Positions 25,890 to 34,562 of a stretch of DNA of 64,000 nucleotides are shown in pieces. The position numbers and the translations under genes were made by a program. Origin of the DNA: Mycoplana dimorpha (GTDB lineage Bacteria > Pseudomonadota > Alphaproteobacteria > Rhizobiales > Rhizobiaceae); contig NZ_PZZZ01000006.1 of NCBI RefSeq assembly GCF_003046475.1, positions 163,540-227,539 of the forward strand, given 5' to 3'. Position 1 is the stretch's first letter, and each line of letters starts with the position of its first letter. The notes below the pieces were generated by a model. That model did not search any database. It was given only the letters and a program-made list of their open reading frames with translations, and was not told the DNA's origin.

Positions 25890-28193
25890 CTAGGCGCGCC
25901 CGCCGGCCGCTCCCGCCGACGGCAGCAGCAGCCGCATGGCGTTCAGCGTCACCAGCACGGTGGCGCCAGTATCGGCGAAGACGGCGATCCACAGGCCGGT
26001 CGCGCCGAGAACGGTGGTGACGAGGAAGACCGCCTTCAGGCCGATGGCGATCGTGACGTTCTGGCGGATGTTCGCCATCGTCGCCCGGCCGAGCGCGATG
26101 GCGCGGGCGACGTCCAGCACGCGGTTGCCCATCAGCGCCACGCCGGCGGTCTCGCGCGCCAGCCCGGTGCCCGAGCCCATCGCCATGCCGACGCTGGCCG
26201 CAGCCAGCGCCGCGGCGTCGTTGATGCCGTCACCGACCATCACCGTGCGCCGCTCCTGCGACAGCCCCCGCAGCGCCTCGACCTTCTCCGCCGGCAGCAG
26301 CCCGCCACGGGCGTCGTCGATCGCAAGCGTCCGGCCGATCGCCGCGGCGGTCACCGGATTGTCGCCGGAGAGCATCATCGTCTCGACGCCGAGCGCCTTC
26401 AGCGCCGCGATGCCCTGCCGGGCATCCTCGCGCGGCTCGTCGCGCAGCGCGATCGCGCCGATGCCCGCGCCATCGGCGACCACGACGGCGACCGTGTTGC
26501 CGGCTTGCTCGAAGTCATCGATCCGCGCGGCCAGCTCCGGCCCGATCGTGCCTTCCTCGGCGGCAAAGCGCGGCGCGCCGATGAAGATCTTTCGACCCTC
26601 CGCCCGACCGGTCACGCCGCGGCCGGCAATCGCCTTGACCCCGGTCGCCAGCACCGGAGCGAGATCGCGCCGGCGCGCCTCGGCCAGCACGGCCTCGGCA
26701 AGCGGATGGCTCGAGCCGGTCTCGACCGCCGCGGCAAGCGCCAGCAGCCGGTCCTCGCTGCCTTCGACCGCATGGATGGCCGTCACCGCCGGGCGGCCCC
26801 TGGTGAGCGTGCCGGTCTTGTCGAAGGCGACGAGATCGGCTTTCGCCAGCGTCTCCAGCACGATGCCGCCCTTGACGAGGATGCCGGCGCGCGCCGCGGA
26901 CGAGAGCGCCGAGGCGATCGCCGCCGGCACGGAGATGACCAGCGCGCAGGGGCAGCCGATCAGAAGCAGCGCCAGCCCGCGATAGATCCAGGTTTCCCAG
27001 GCGCCGTCGAAGACGAGCGGCGGGATTGTGGCGACGAGAACCGCAAGCGCGGCGACAAGCGGCGTGTAGACGCGCGAAAAGGCGTCGATGAAGCGTTCGG
27101 CCGGCGCCTTGGCGTCCTGCGCCTCTTCCACCAGCGCCACGATGCGGGCGATCGTGTTGTCGGCGGCGGTCCGCTCGGCGCGGATCTTCAGCGCCGCGTC
27201 GATGGCGACGGAACCGGCAAAGACGGTTTCGCCCGGACCACGCGAGACCGGAACGCTCTCGCCGGTGATCGCCGACTGGTCGAGATGGGCACGGCCCTCG
27301 ACCACGGTCCCGTCGGCTGCGACATGGTCGCCGGGCCGCGCCACGACGATCTGGCGTGGCCGGATCGCGGAAGCGGGAATTTCGCGCAACGTGCCGTTCT
27401 CCTCGACCAAGGCGCGGTTGGGGACGAGCGAAGCAAGCGCCTCGATGCCGGCACGGGCCCGGCCGGCCGCGTAGCCCTCCAGCACCTCGCCGGTTGCAAA
27501 CAGGAAGACGACTACCGTCGCTTCGGCCGGCTCGCCGATGATCACCGCACCGATGACGGCGACGGTCATCAGCATCTCGATGGTGAAGGGCGCGCCGGCT
27601 GCCGCAGCAGCAAGGGCGCGGCGCGCAATCGGCAGGGCGAGCAGGATCGCTGCGGCGACGAACAGGTAATGGCCGAGCTCCGGCGACAGCCGGCCCGCGG
27701 CAAAGGCGCCGGCCGTGGCAAGCCCGCCGATGATCGCATGCAGGCCCTTGCGTGTCCGCCACCAGGCAAGGCGGGCCGGGCGTGAGGCAGGGGCGTCGTC
27801 CTTGAGCAGTTCGACACCGTAACCGAGGCCTTGCACCCGCTCGCGCACCGCCTCCGGCGAGGTCCTGCCATCGGCGAACGCCACGAACATCCTCTCGCGC
27901 CCGATCGACACCCGGACGTCCGAGACGCCGGCCATGCCGCCGACGGCGGTGCGGATGGTGTTGGCGCAGCTGGCGCAGTCCATCCCAGAGACGCGGAAGT
28001 GGCGATAGCCGTCGCCGGGTTCCGGGGCCGCATGCTCTCCGGCCGCACCGTCCGCCGTTGCACAGGCGGCCCCGCGCGCATGGTCATGGCCGTGGGCGTG
28101 GGCGTGGGCGCGGCCATCCGGATCGGCCTCGCAGCGTCCGGCCTGCTTGCCCGTCGCGCCGTCCGGCGCGTGTGCGTGAAGGTGTTCGTCCAT
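25890..28193 (-). CDS. Heavy-metal P1B-type ATPase (Zn/Cd/Pb exporter, ZntA/CadA-like)
   Basis: The 767-residue ATPase has a His-rich N-terminus (DGRAHAHAHGHDHARG), one HMA domain with MDCASC at 71-76, the phosphatase motif TGES, the metal-binding CPC in LIGCPCALVISVPAA, the phosphorylation site DKTGTLT and VGDGINDAAAL. CPC with a His-rich tail points to Zn, Cd or Pb efflux. The start ATG 28193 is preceded by GGGAGA; an earlier in-frame ATG at 28217 would overlap the -10 region. It is divergent from its MerR regulator, and the 19-bp-spaced promoter between them fits induction by metal. Confidence 0.94.
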   Translation of the reverse strand: MDEHLHAHAPDGATGKQAGRCEADPDGRAHAHAHGHDHARGAACATADGAAGEHAAPEPGDGYRHFRVSGMDCASCANTIRTAVGGMAGVSDVRVSIGRERMFVAFADGRTSPEAVRERVQGLGYGVELLKDDAPASRPARLAWWRTRKGLHAIIGGLATAGAFAAGRLSPELGHYLFVAAAILLALPIARRALAAAAAGAPFTIEMLMTVAVIGAVIIGEPAEATVVVFLFATGEVLEGYAAGRARAGIEALASLVPNRALVEENGTLREIPASAIRPRQIVVARPGDHVAADGTVVEGRAHLDQSAITGESVPVSRGPGETVFAGSVAIDAALKIRAERTAADNTIARIVALVEEAQDAKAPAERFIDAFSRVYTPLVAALAVLVATIPPLVFDGAWETWIYRGLALLLIGCPCALVISVPAAIASALSSAARAGILVKGGIVLETLAKADLVAFDKTGTLTRGRPAVTAIHAVEGSEDRLLALAAAVETGSSHPLAEAVLAEARRRDLAPVLATGVKAIAGRGVTGRAEGRKIFIGAPRFAAEEGTIGPELAARIDDFEQAGNTVAVVVADGAGIGAIALRDEPREDARQGIAALKALGVETMMLSGDNPVTAAAIGRTLAIDDARGGLLPAEKVEALRGLSQERRTVMVGDGINDAAALAAASVGMAMGSGTGLARETAGVALMGNRVLDVARAIALGRATMANIRQNVTIAIGLKAVFLVTTVLGATGLWIAVFADTGATVLVTLNAMRLLLPSAGAAGGRA

Positions 28194-28216
28194 TGCAAAT
28201 CTCCCGATTTGCACCA

Positions 28217-28247
28217 CCTATAATTCCTCTAGTAACTATAGCTTCAA
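28217..28247 (-). promoter_or_regulatory. MerR-type metal-inducible promoter with 19-bp spacer
   Basis: Reading on the minus strand, -35 TTGAAG (28242-28247) and -10 TATAGG (28217-28222) are separated by exactly 19 bp. The long spacer holds the dyad CTATAGT-TA-CTAGAG, which resembles known CadR/PbrR operators. This stretched geometry is diagnostic of MerR-family activation. The transcript would start about 17 bp before the ATPase ATG. Confidence 0.85.
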
Positions 28248-28259
28248 GCAGGAATGTCC

Positions 28260-28694
28260 ATGGAACGCGTCTTTTCGATCGGCAAGCTCGCCGAGGCTAG
28301 CGGTTCGAAGGTCGAGACGATCCGCTACTACGAATCGATTGGGCTGCTGCCGGAACCGGAGCGCAACGCGGGCAACCAGCGCCGCTACACCGCCCGTCAC
28401 TATGACAGGCTGGTGTTCATCCTGCACGCCCGCGATCTCGGCCTGTCGATCGAGGCGGTGCGCCAGCTGATCGAGCTTTCCGCCCATCCAGAACAACCCT
28501 GCGTGGAAGCCGACGCCATCGCCAGGCGCCAGCTCGACGATGTGCGCCAGCGGATCGCCCGGCTGAAGCTGCTCGAGGCCGAGCTCGAGCGCACCCTTTC
28601 GAGCTGCAGCCACGGCACCATCGCCGATTGCAAGGTGATCGAGACCCTGGCCCAGTGCGGCGCCTGCGAACGTCACCATCGGCCGCCTCGCTAA
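28260..28694 (+). CDS. MerR-family metal regulator (CadR/PbrR/ZntR-like)
   Basis: The 144-residue protein has a MerR HTH (FSIGKLAEASGSKVETIRYYE, YTARHYDRLVFILHARDLG) and a coiled-coil dimer helix. The metal-site cysteines Cys81 (HPEQPCVEAD), Cys116 and Cys124 (SSCSHGTIADCKV) match the CadR/PbrR pattern, with two more Cys and three His at the C-terminus (CGACERHH). ATG 28260 is preferred over ATG 28254 because AGGA lies 6 bp before it. It should activate the divergent ATPase promoter. Confidence 0.9.
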   Translation: MERVFSIGKLAEASGSKVETIRYYESIGLLPEPERNAGNQRRYTARHYDRLVFILHARDLGLSIEAVRQLIELSAHPEQPCVEADAIARRQLDDVRQRIARLKLLEAELERTLSSCSHGTIADCKVIETLAQCGACERHHRPPR

Positions 28695-28867
28695 TAGCCG
28701 CCTCGCTAATATTTGCTGCGCAAACCAATAAGTTGCGTTAGAGTCAGGTTCCCCCCGGTGCGCCGGCGTTCAGGTGGCTGTCAGCATCCCGTGTTGGTTT
28801 CCGGCCGAGTTGCGAGGGGGCGAATCGGATGCCTCTTGCCTTGCCTGCCGACCCGGGAGAAAAGCAA

Positions 28868-29629
28868 ATGGCCGACATAGCAACACCACTGCCGCTGCGC
28901 ATCGAGCGCAAGGACCAGGTCTTCGCCCGCGAGGATCTTCCGGTCGGCGACTTCGCCTTCAACGCCAACGTGGCCAGCGTCTTTGACGACATGGTCAGCC
29001 GCTCCGTTCCCTATTACGAAGAGATGCAGCGGATGGTCTGCGAGCTGGCCGCCGATTTCGCCCAGCCCCAGACCAATCTCGTTGACATCGGCTGCTCGAC
29101 CGCAACGACGCTTCTGGCGCTCGACGGAGCTATCCACCCGGACGTCCATTTCATCGGCATCGACAACGCTCCGGATATGCTGGAAAAGGCCGCGCAGAAG
29201 ATCCGGGCCGCCAACACGAACCGGCCGATCGAACTCAAGGTGGCCGACCTCAACCGCGGCTTCCAGATGGAGAACGCCAGCGTCGCGACCATGCTTCTGA
29301 CGCTGCAGTTCGTTCGCCCCCTCTATCGCGAGCGGGTGATGAAGGCGATTTATGGCGGCCTGACCGACCAGGGCTGCCTTCTGCTGATCGAGAAGCTGAC
29401 GAGCGAGGACACCACGTTCAACCGCCTGTTCATCGAGCACTATTACGACTTCAAGCGGCGCAACGGTTATTCCGAGATCGAGATCTCCAAGAAGCGCGAG
29501 GCGCTGGAAAACGTGCTGATCCCCTACCGGCTGGAAGAAAACATCCAGCTTCTGAAGGAAGCCGGTTTCCGCACCGTCGAGATCTTCTTCCGCTGGTATA
29601 ACTTCTGCGGCATCATCGCCGTCAAATAA
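28868..29629 (+). CDS. CmoA-like carboxy-S-adenosyl-L-methionine synthase homologue
   Basis: The 253-residue class I methyltransferase-fold protein aligns with E. coli CmoA throughout: FDDMVSRSVPYYEEMQ, VDIGCSTATTLLALD (SAM loop), IGIDNAPDMLEKA, TLQFVRPLYRERVMKAIYGGL, YYDFKRRNGYSEIEISKKRE and NFCGIIAVK. CmoA makes carboxy-SAM from SAM and prephenate; the Arg in SKKRE aligns with Arg199 of E. coli CmoA, which binds the carboxylate. ATG 28868 has GGGAG upstream. CmoB, the usual tRNA-modifying partner, is not visible. Instead a membrane ICMT-fold enzyme follows after 11 bp, so the two probably act together. Confidence 0.82.
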   Translation: MADIATPLPLRIERKDQVFAREDLPVGDFAFNANVASVFDDMVSRSVPYYEEMQRMVCELAADFAQPQTNLVDIGCSTATTLLALDGAIHPDVHFIGIDNAPDMLEKAAQKIRAANTNRPIELKVADLNRGFQMENASVATMLLTLQFVRPLYRERVMKAIYGGLTDQGCLLLIEKLTSEDTTFNRLFIEHYYDFKRRNGYSEIEISKKREALENVLIPYRLEENIQLLKEAGFRTVEIFFRWYNFCGIIAVK

Positions 29630-29640
29630 GCAGGTAAATC

Positions 29641-30390
29641 ATGACCGCAGCCATGGTCGGCATCGGCAATTTCTTCTTCAAGTACCGGAACAAGGCCTTT
29701 CCCGTCATCGTCGTGGCGATGATGCTTTTGGCGCCGCCCTCCGCGCCCCTGTCGCGCAGCGCCGGGTTCGAACACGCCAAGGACATTGCCGCCGTGCTGC
29801 TGGTGCTCGCCGGCCTGGCGCTCCGGGCCACCGTCATCGGCTATGCCTACATCCAGCGCGGCGGGCTGAACAAGCGCGTCTATGCCAAGGACCTCGTCAC
29901 GGAAGGCATGTTCGGCGTCTGCCGCAACCCGCTCTATGTCGGCAACATGCTGCTCTATTCCGGTTTCTTCCTGTTCCATGGCAACCCGCTGGTGGTGGTG
30001 CTCGGTATCGGCCTCTTCGCCTTCATCTACCAGTGCATCGTGCTGGCCGAGGAGAATTTCCTCGAGAAGAAGTTCGCGGACGCCTATCGCGCCTATTGCC
30101 GCGACGTACCGCGCTGGGTGCTGCGGTTCTCCAATTTCCGCCATTCGACGGAAGGCCTCGTCTTCAATGTGCGCCGCGTCGTCCGCAAGGACTATTCCAC
30201 CGTCTCGGCCGCGCTGATCACGCTGCTGGGCATCGAGGTCTACCGTTTGCTCCGCGATGGCAACCTCCCCCAGAGCCTCCCGCACCTGTCGGTGCTGGGC
30301 GTACTGCTCGCCACCGTCGGCGTCGCGACGGCGGCCTTGAGCCTGATGAAGCGGCGCGGCGCCCTTCGTCAGCCGAAACCACTGAACTGA
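29641..30390 (+). CDS. Integral-membrane methyltransferase, ICMT/PEMT fold
   Basis: The 249-residue protein has five or six membrane helices and the ICMT/PEMT signature: GMFGVCRNPLYVGNMLLYSG, then EENFLEKKFADAYRAYCRDVPRW. Members methylate isoprenylcysteines, phospholipids or other lipophilic acceptors with SAM. The C-terminal 70 residues add two further helices beyond the catalytic core. It starts 11 bp after the CmoA-like gene with AGGTAA upstream. A carboxy-SAM donor made by the neighbour, giving carboxymethyl transfer, is a hypothesis; ordinary methylation is the default. Confidence 0.82.
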   Translation: MTAAMVGIGNFFFKYRNKAFPVIVVAMMLLAPPSAPLSRSAGFEHAKDIAAVLLVLAGLALRATVIGYAYIQRGGLNKRVYAKDLVTEGMFGVCRNPLYVGNMLLYSGFFLFHGNPLVVVLGIGLFAFIYQCIVLAEENFLEKKFADAYRAYCRDVPRWVLRFSNFRHSTEGLVFNVRRVVRKDYSTVSAALITLLGIEVYRLLRDGNLPQSLPHLSVLGVLLATVGVATAALSLMKRRGALRQPKPLN

Positions 30391-30572
30391 GCTTTGCGGC
30401 GCCATCGAGCCCGTCAGGCTGGGGGGCGACAATCCTCCCGCAAGCCGTCAGAAGGACAGGTAAAAGGGATTGGCTGCCGCCAGCAGGAAATGTCCTGCAC
30501 GGCGGCTTTGCCAACCCGACCCCGGTCACTCGGCGGGCCGCGCCGGGCCGAAGTCTTCCGGCCCCGACGCCC

Positions 30573-33479
30573 CTACCAGCCTTCTTCCAGGACCCGTTCC
30601 AGCATGTCCGCAAAGAAATCCGCACTCTGCGGCGAGAGGCAAAGCGGCGGCTTGATCTTCAGCACGTTGAGGTGATCGCCGGTCGGCTGCATGATGACGC
30701 CGAGGTCGAGAAGCCGGTTGCAAATGGCCGCCGTCTCCTGCGTGGCCGGTTCCAGCGTGTCGCGGTCACGAACGAACTCGAGGCCGAGATAGAGGCCCAT
30801 GCCATGCACCGCGCCGACGATTGGGAAGCGCTCGCCGAGCGCCTCGAGCCGGCGCCTGAGGTGATCGCCGACGATGCGGGCGTTTTCCTGCAGCTTCTCG
30901 TCACGCATCGCATCGAGCACAGCCATGCCGACCGTGCAGGACACCGGGCTGCCGCCGGCGGAGGAGAAGAAATAACCCTCCTTCTCCAGTGAATCGGCGA
31001 TCGCCCGCGAGGTGATCACGGCGCCGAGCGGATGGCCGTTGCCCATGCCCTTGGCGATGGTGATGATGTCCGGCACCACGCCCTGTTCCTCAAAACCCCA
31101 GAAATAGTGGCCGAGCCGGCCATAGCCGACCTGAACCTCGTCGGCGATCGTCACGCCGCCGCGTTCCCGCACAAGCCGGTACACTTCCTGAAGATACCCT
31201 CTTGGCAGCGGGATGCCGCCGGCATTGCCGTAGACGCTTTCGGCGATGAAGCCGCCGAGCCGTTCGCCGCTGGCCTCGATCCTGGCCAGCGCCGCCTCGA
31301 CATCGGCAATGTAGCCGGCCGCCGAATCCGGGCCGCGATGCGGCCCCCGATAGGTGTTGGGCGCGGTGACGGCATGCACCCAGGCCGGCCGCGTCGTCAG
31401 CGCCTGCGGATTGTCGGCGATCGAGGTGGAGACGGCATCGCTCGCCACGGTCCAGCCATGATAGGCCTCGAGGAGGCTGATGATGTTGCGGGCGCCGGAA
31501 TGGGCCCAGGCGAGCCGCAGCGCCAGGTCGTTCGCCTCGGAGCCGGAATTGACCAGAAACACCGTGTCTAGCCCGTCGGGCGCGAGATCGGCGAGGCGCC
31601 TGGAGAACTCCGCAACGCCGGCGTAATGGAAACGCGAATTGGTGTTCAGCAGCGACCACTGCCGACCGACCGCGGCGGCAAGTTTTTCGTGGCCATGGCC
31701 GAGGATCGCGACATTGTTGACCATGTCGAGATAGCTTCGGCCGTCCATCCCATACATCTGCTCGCGATAGCCGCGCTCGATCTGCGGCGGCCGCTGGTAA
31801 TAATTCTTCTGCGGTCTGGCGAAATGCGCCTGCCGGATTTCCAGAAGCGCTTCGCCCGCCGGTTCAGGCGCGTCGAAATCGCCGCCGAACAGCCCCGACG
31901 GCGACGGGCAGACGACCGACCAGGCGCCGGCCTGATGCGGCATGACGAACGGCGGCGGCGTCAGGCCCTTTTCGCGGCAGAACTGCACCCGCAACCGGCC
32001 GGAAGCGGCAACCCGGCCGATCGTCTCGCCGGCGCCGGTGCGCTCTTCGCCATGCGTCCGCTCCATGCCGTCGATCAGCAGGCAGACGTGTTCGCCGTCG
32101 ATGCGCATCCCGCCGTCTTCCATCGAGACGATTCCGGCGAACGGTGCGACCACGCGGGAACCGGCCGGAACCTGCGCCTCGATGCAAAGGGCAAAGGTCT
32201 CGGGTGCCGTCGCCGAATGGTGCCGGGTGCGCGACAGGCGGTATTCGCCATAGCGGCTGATTGCGGCGCCGGTTTCGGCCGCCGCCTCCCGCAGCAATCT
32301 CACCTCGATGCCCTCGTCGGACCAGTTGCCGCCTTCGAACAGCGGGCTCAGCGCGTCCAGTCGCACCGGACGGAACGACTTAGGCGCGACATCCGGCAGA
32401 AGAGGCTCCATCGCCGGCAGTGGCCGGTCGTCGGCCTTGCCGACCGCTTCCAGGACCGCCGCCTGCATGACGGAAATCGGCAGGCTGGTCGCCACCTCGA
32501 AAATCGCCCGTTCATGCGCGATATTGCCGGCCGCATATGCGTTGTCCGGCTCGAGCGCCAGCTGATTTTCACCGCTGGCGACGAGCACGCAGGCCCGCTG
32601 CACGACGAGCGACCAGAGCGCCTTGAGTTCAGCCTCGTTGAGCGGATGCTCGGCATGGAAGGCCCGTATCGCCGGCAGGGCAACGAACGGATCTGCGGCG
32701 TGGTGCAGCAAGGCCGAACAGCAAACGGCAAGGTCCGCCACCAGCCAGCCGCGCGTCAGGTCGCCGAAATCGATGACGCCGCGCGGGATCGGATTGCCGT
32801 CGGCATCCGGCGTGGCAACGACATTGTCGTCTGTGATGTCGTGATGGATCGCCTGGACGCGCAGCCCGGCACGGAGCGGAGCGATATGGCGTTCCGCCTC
32901 ATCCAGCGCAGCGGCAATGCGCGCCGCCGCCCGTTCGTCCGGCAAGGCGGAGAGCAGCGCCGTGGCGACCGGCCGTGCCTGCCGGAGGTCCCACTGGATC
33001 TGTCGGTCGAGTCCTCCGTGATCGAAGCTGTCCAGTCCCTTCGCCACCCGGCCGCAAACCTGGCCGAGTGCCGCCACGGTGATTTCCGGCAGGAACTTGC
33101 GACGGGTCAGCGGTTCGCCATCGAGATAATCGAGCAGGCGCGCATGACAGGGTTGGCCGTTGATGTCGATCGACAGGATGGTCTCGCCGGAGCCTGCCGC
33201 GATCGCCCTCGGCACCAGGGGCATGGAGGCCAATCCGGCCAGGTGCTTCATCGCGGCATTCTGCGCCTCGAGTTCGATGCGCCGGTATTCGGCGTGACAG
33301 ATCTTCAGGACATGACGCTTGCCGCCCGCACGGATGCGAAAATTTCGGTCCTGCTGGCTGCCCAGCTCGACAATATCGCCGACAAGGCCGTAGTGATCGC
33401 GGAAAATCGCCTGTGCGTCCGCGACGGACACGTTCGGCCTCGGCAGCTCTGCGCGCCCGATCGCGCTCTCTTGCAGCAT
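30573..33479 (-). CDS. Trifunctional fusion: APH-like kinase + M23-like domain + class III aminotransferase/phospho-lyase
   Basis: The 968-residue protein joins three modules. Residues about 20-340 are an aminoglycoside-phosphotransferase-like kinase (catalytic HHDITDDNVV near 211, metal-binding IDFGDLTRGW near 236). About 430-520 resemble an M23/LysM-type beta domain (VPAGSRVVAPFAGIVSMEDGG), probably non-catalytic. About 550-968 are a class III PLP enzyme (NSGSEANDLALRLAWAHSG, IADEVQVGYGRLG, PLP lysine in TIAKGMGNGHP near 808). In animals, hydroxylysine kinase (APH-like) and AGXT2-like phospho-lyases act in sequence on hydroxylysine, so phosphorylation followed by beta-elimination or transamination of an amino alcohol or hydroxy amino acid is inferred. 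The substrate is unknown. Confidence 0.85.
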   Translation of the reverse strand: MLQESAIGRAELPRPNVSVADAQAIFRDHYGLVGDIVELGSQQDRNFRIRAGGKRHVLKICHAEYRRIELEAQNAAMKHLAGLASMPLVPRAIAAGSGETILSIDINGQPCHARLLDYLDGEPLTRRKFLPEITVAALGQVCGRVAKGLDSFDHGGLDRQIQWDLRQARPVATALLSALPDERAAARIAAALDEAERHIAPLRAGLRVQAIHHDITDDNVVATPDADGNPIPRGVIDFGDLTRGWLVADLAVCCSALLHHAADPFVALPAIRAFHAEHPLNEAELKALWSLVVQRACVLVASGENQLALEPDNAYAAGNIAHERAIFEVATSLPISVMQAAVLEAVGKADDRPLPAMEPLLPDVAPKSFRPVRLDALSPLFEGGNWSDEGIEVRLLREAAAETGAAISRYGEYRLSRTRHHSATAPETFALCIEAQVPAGSRVVAPFAGIVSMEDGGMRIDGEHVCLLIDGMERTHGEERTGAGETIGRVAASGRLRVQFCREKGLTPPPFVMPHQAGAWSVVCPSPSGLFGGDFDAPEPAGEALLEIRQAHFARPQKNYYQRPPQIERGYREQMYGMDGRSYLDMVNNVAILGHGHEKLAAAVGRQWSLLNTNSRFHYAGVAEFSRRLADLAPDGLDTVFLVNSGSEANDLALRLAWAHSGARNIISLLEAYHGWTVASDAVSTSIADNPQALTTRPAWVHAVTAPNTYRGPHRGPDSAAGYIADVEAALARIEASGERLGGFIAESVYGNAGGIPLPRGYLQEVYRLVRERGGVTIADEVQVGYGRLGHYFWGFEEQGVVPDIITIAKGMGNGHPLGAVITSRAIADSLEKEGYFFSSAGGSPVSCTVGMAVLDAMRDEKLQENARIVGDHLRRRLEALGERFPIVGAVHGMGLYLGLEFVRDRDTLEPATQETAAICNRLLDLGVIMQPTGDHLNVLKIKPPLCLSPQSADFFADMLERVLEEGW

Positions 33480-33644
33480 GTCATGTACTCCCGGCAGTCG
33501 CCTGATGGTCCGTTCCCTTGGCGCCTAGGATTGCCCCGTTCGCTTCGGGAGCGTCAATGGTGTAACCGTTGCTTGTCCACGGCGAAGGCTGCGCGCATCG
33601 GGATGCGATCGGCCGCCGGCAGAGCGACAGCCGGGGGGAAAAGC

Positions 33645-34313
33645 TCACGGGCTCTTGCCGTTGCCGGCCGATGTGTCGGCGGCCCGGAAGCTCGCCAGCT
33701 GCCCATGGATGATCTGCTTGAAATCGACCAGCATCATCTCGGCTTCCGCGGCGGGCAGGGTGATTGCCAGCCGCACCATGCCGCTGGCGAGGTGGAAGAG
33801 CAGGAAGACCAGCCGGCCGAAGCGTTCGCGGTCGGCTTCGGCCACGAGATGTGACGCCATCGCGCCGAACATCTCCGCCTGCCGCCGCGTCTCGGCAATG
33901 TCCATGTTCTGCAGTTCCTTGTCGGCCTGGATGGCGTTCAGGAGGTCCTGGATGGCCGGATCGCCGGCGACCTGCAGGTAATAGCCGTCGAGGATCGCAT
34001 CGGCCGCATCGCGCACCCCGGCCAGGTCACGGACGCCGGCGAGGCTCGCCTCGATGCCGCCGCGAGTGTTGGCGGCATGCTGCTCGTAGAGCATGGCGAT
34101 GATTGCCGACTTGTTCGGGAAATACTGGTAGACTGAGGCGATCGGGCCGCCGGTCAGCAGCGCCACCTCGCGCATCGTCATGCCGTCGATGCCCTTCTCG
34201 CCGATCAGGGTCTTTGCGACCCGCAGGATCTCCTCGACCCGCTCGCGACTGCGTTCCTGCTTGGGCCTGCGCCGCAAGCGCTGCTCCAGATCATCGACGT
34301 CCGTCGCCGACAT
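33645..34313 (-). CDS. TetR-family regulator
   Basis: From ATG 34313 the 222-residue protein has a TetR HTH (ERVEEILRVAKTLIGEKGIDGMTMREVALLTGGPIASVYQYFPNK, residues about 22-70) and a helical ligand domain. It lies 165 bp upstream of the kinase/aminotransferase fusion on the same strand, making local control possible but not shown. A longer frame to 34442 lacks family similarity. Confidence 0.88.
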   Translation of the reverse strand: MSATDVDDLEQRLRRRPKQERSRERVEEILRVAKTLIGEKGIDGMTMREVALLTGGPIASVYQYFPNKSAIIAMLYEQHAANTRGGIEASLAGVRDLAGVRDAADAILDGYYLQVAGDPAIQDLLNAIQADKELQNMDIAETRRQAEMFGAMASHLVAEADRERFGRLVFLLFHLASGMVRLAITLPAAEAEMMLVDFKQIIHGQLASFRAADTSAGNGKSP

Positions 34314-34562
34314 GCCGCTCGTCCTTCCTGGTCTCAGGTTGCGATCCGCGAGCACGGTGCGTCCCGCCGGACGCCCACAGGAAAACCGCGGCGCAAAGAC
34401 CCGCCGCTGTACTCCCCGATCTGCCAACCATTCTCTCACCAAATCAGTTCCAGCTTAAGGAATTATTCCCGCCCGGCTCCCGCATTGGGTCGTTCGCAAC
34501 CTCGGCGCCCGCCAAGGCGCGCCTGTGGCCGGCGACCGACGGCAGAAACGCGCCGGCCACTC

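Noticed and set aside
31626-33854. Plus-strand frame of 742 codons
   Set aside because: Fully antisense to the kinase/aminotransferase fusion, whose domains are clear; the frame is a GC-bias shadow.
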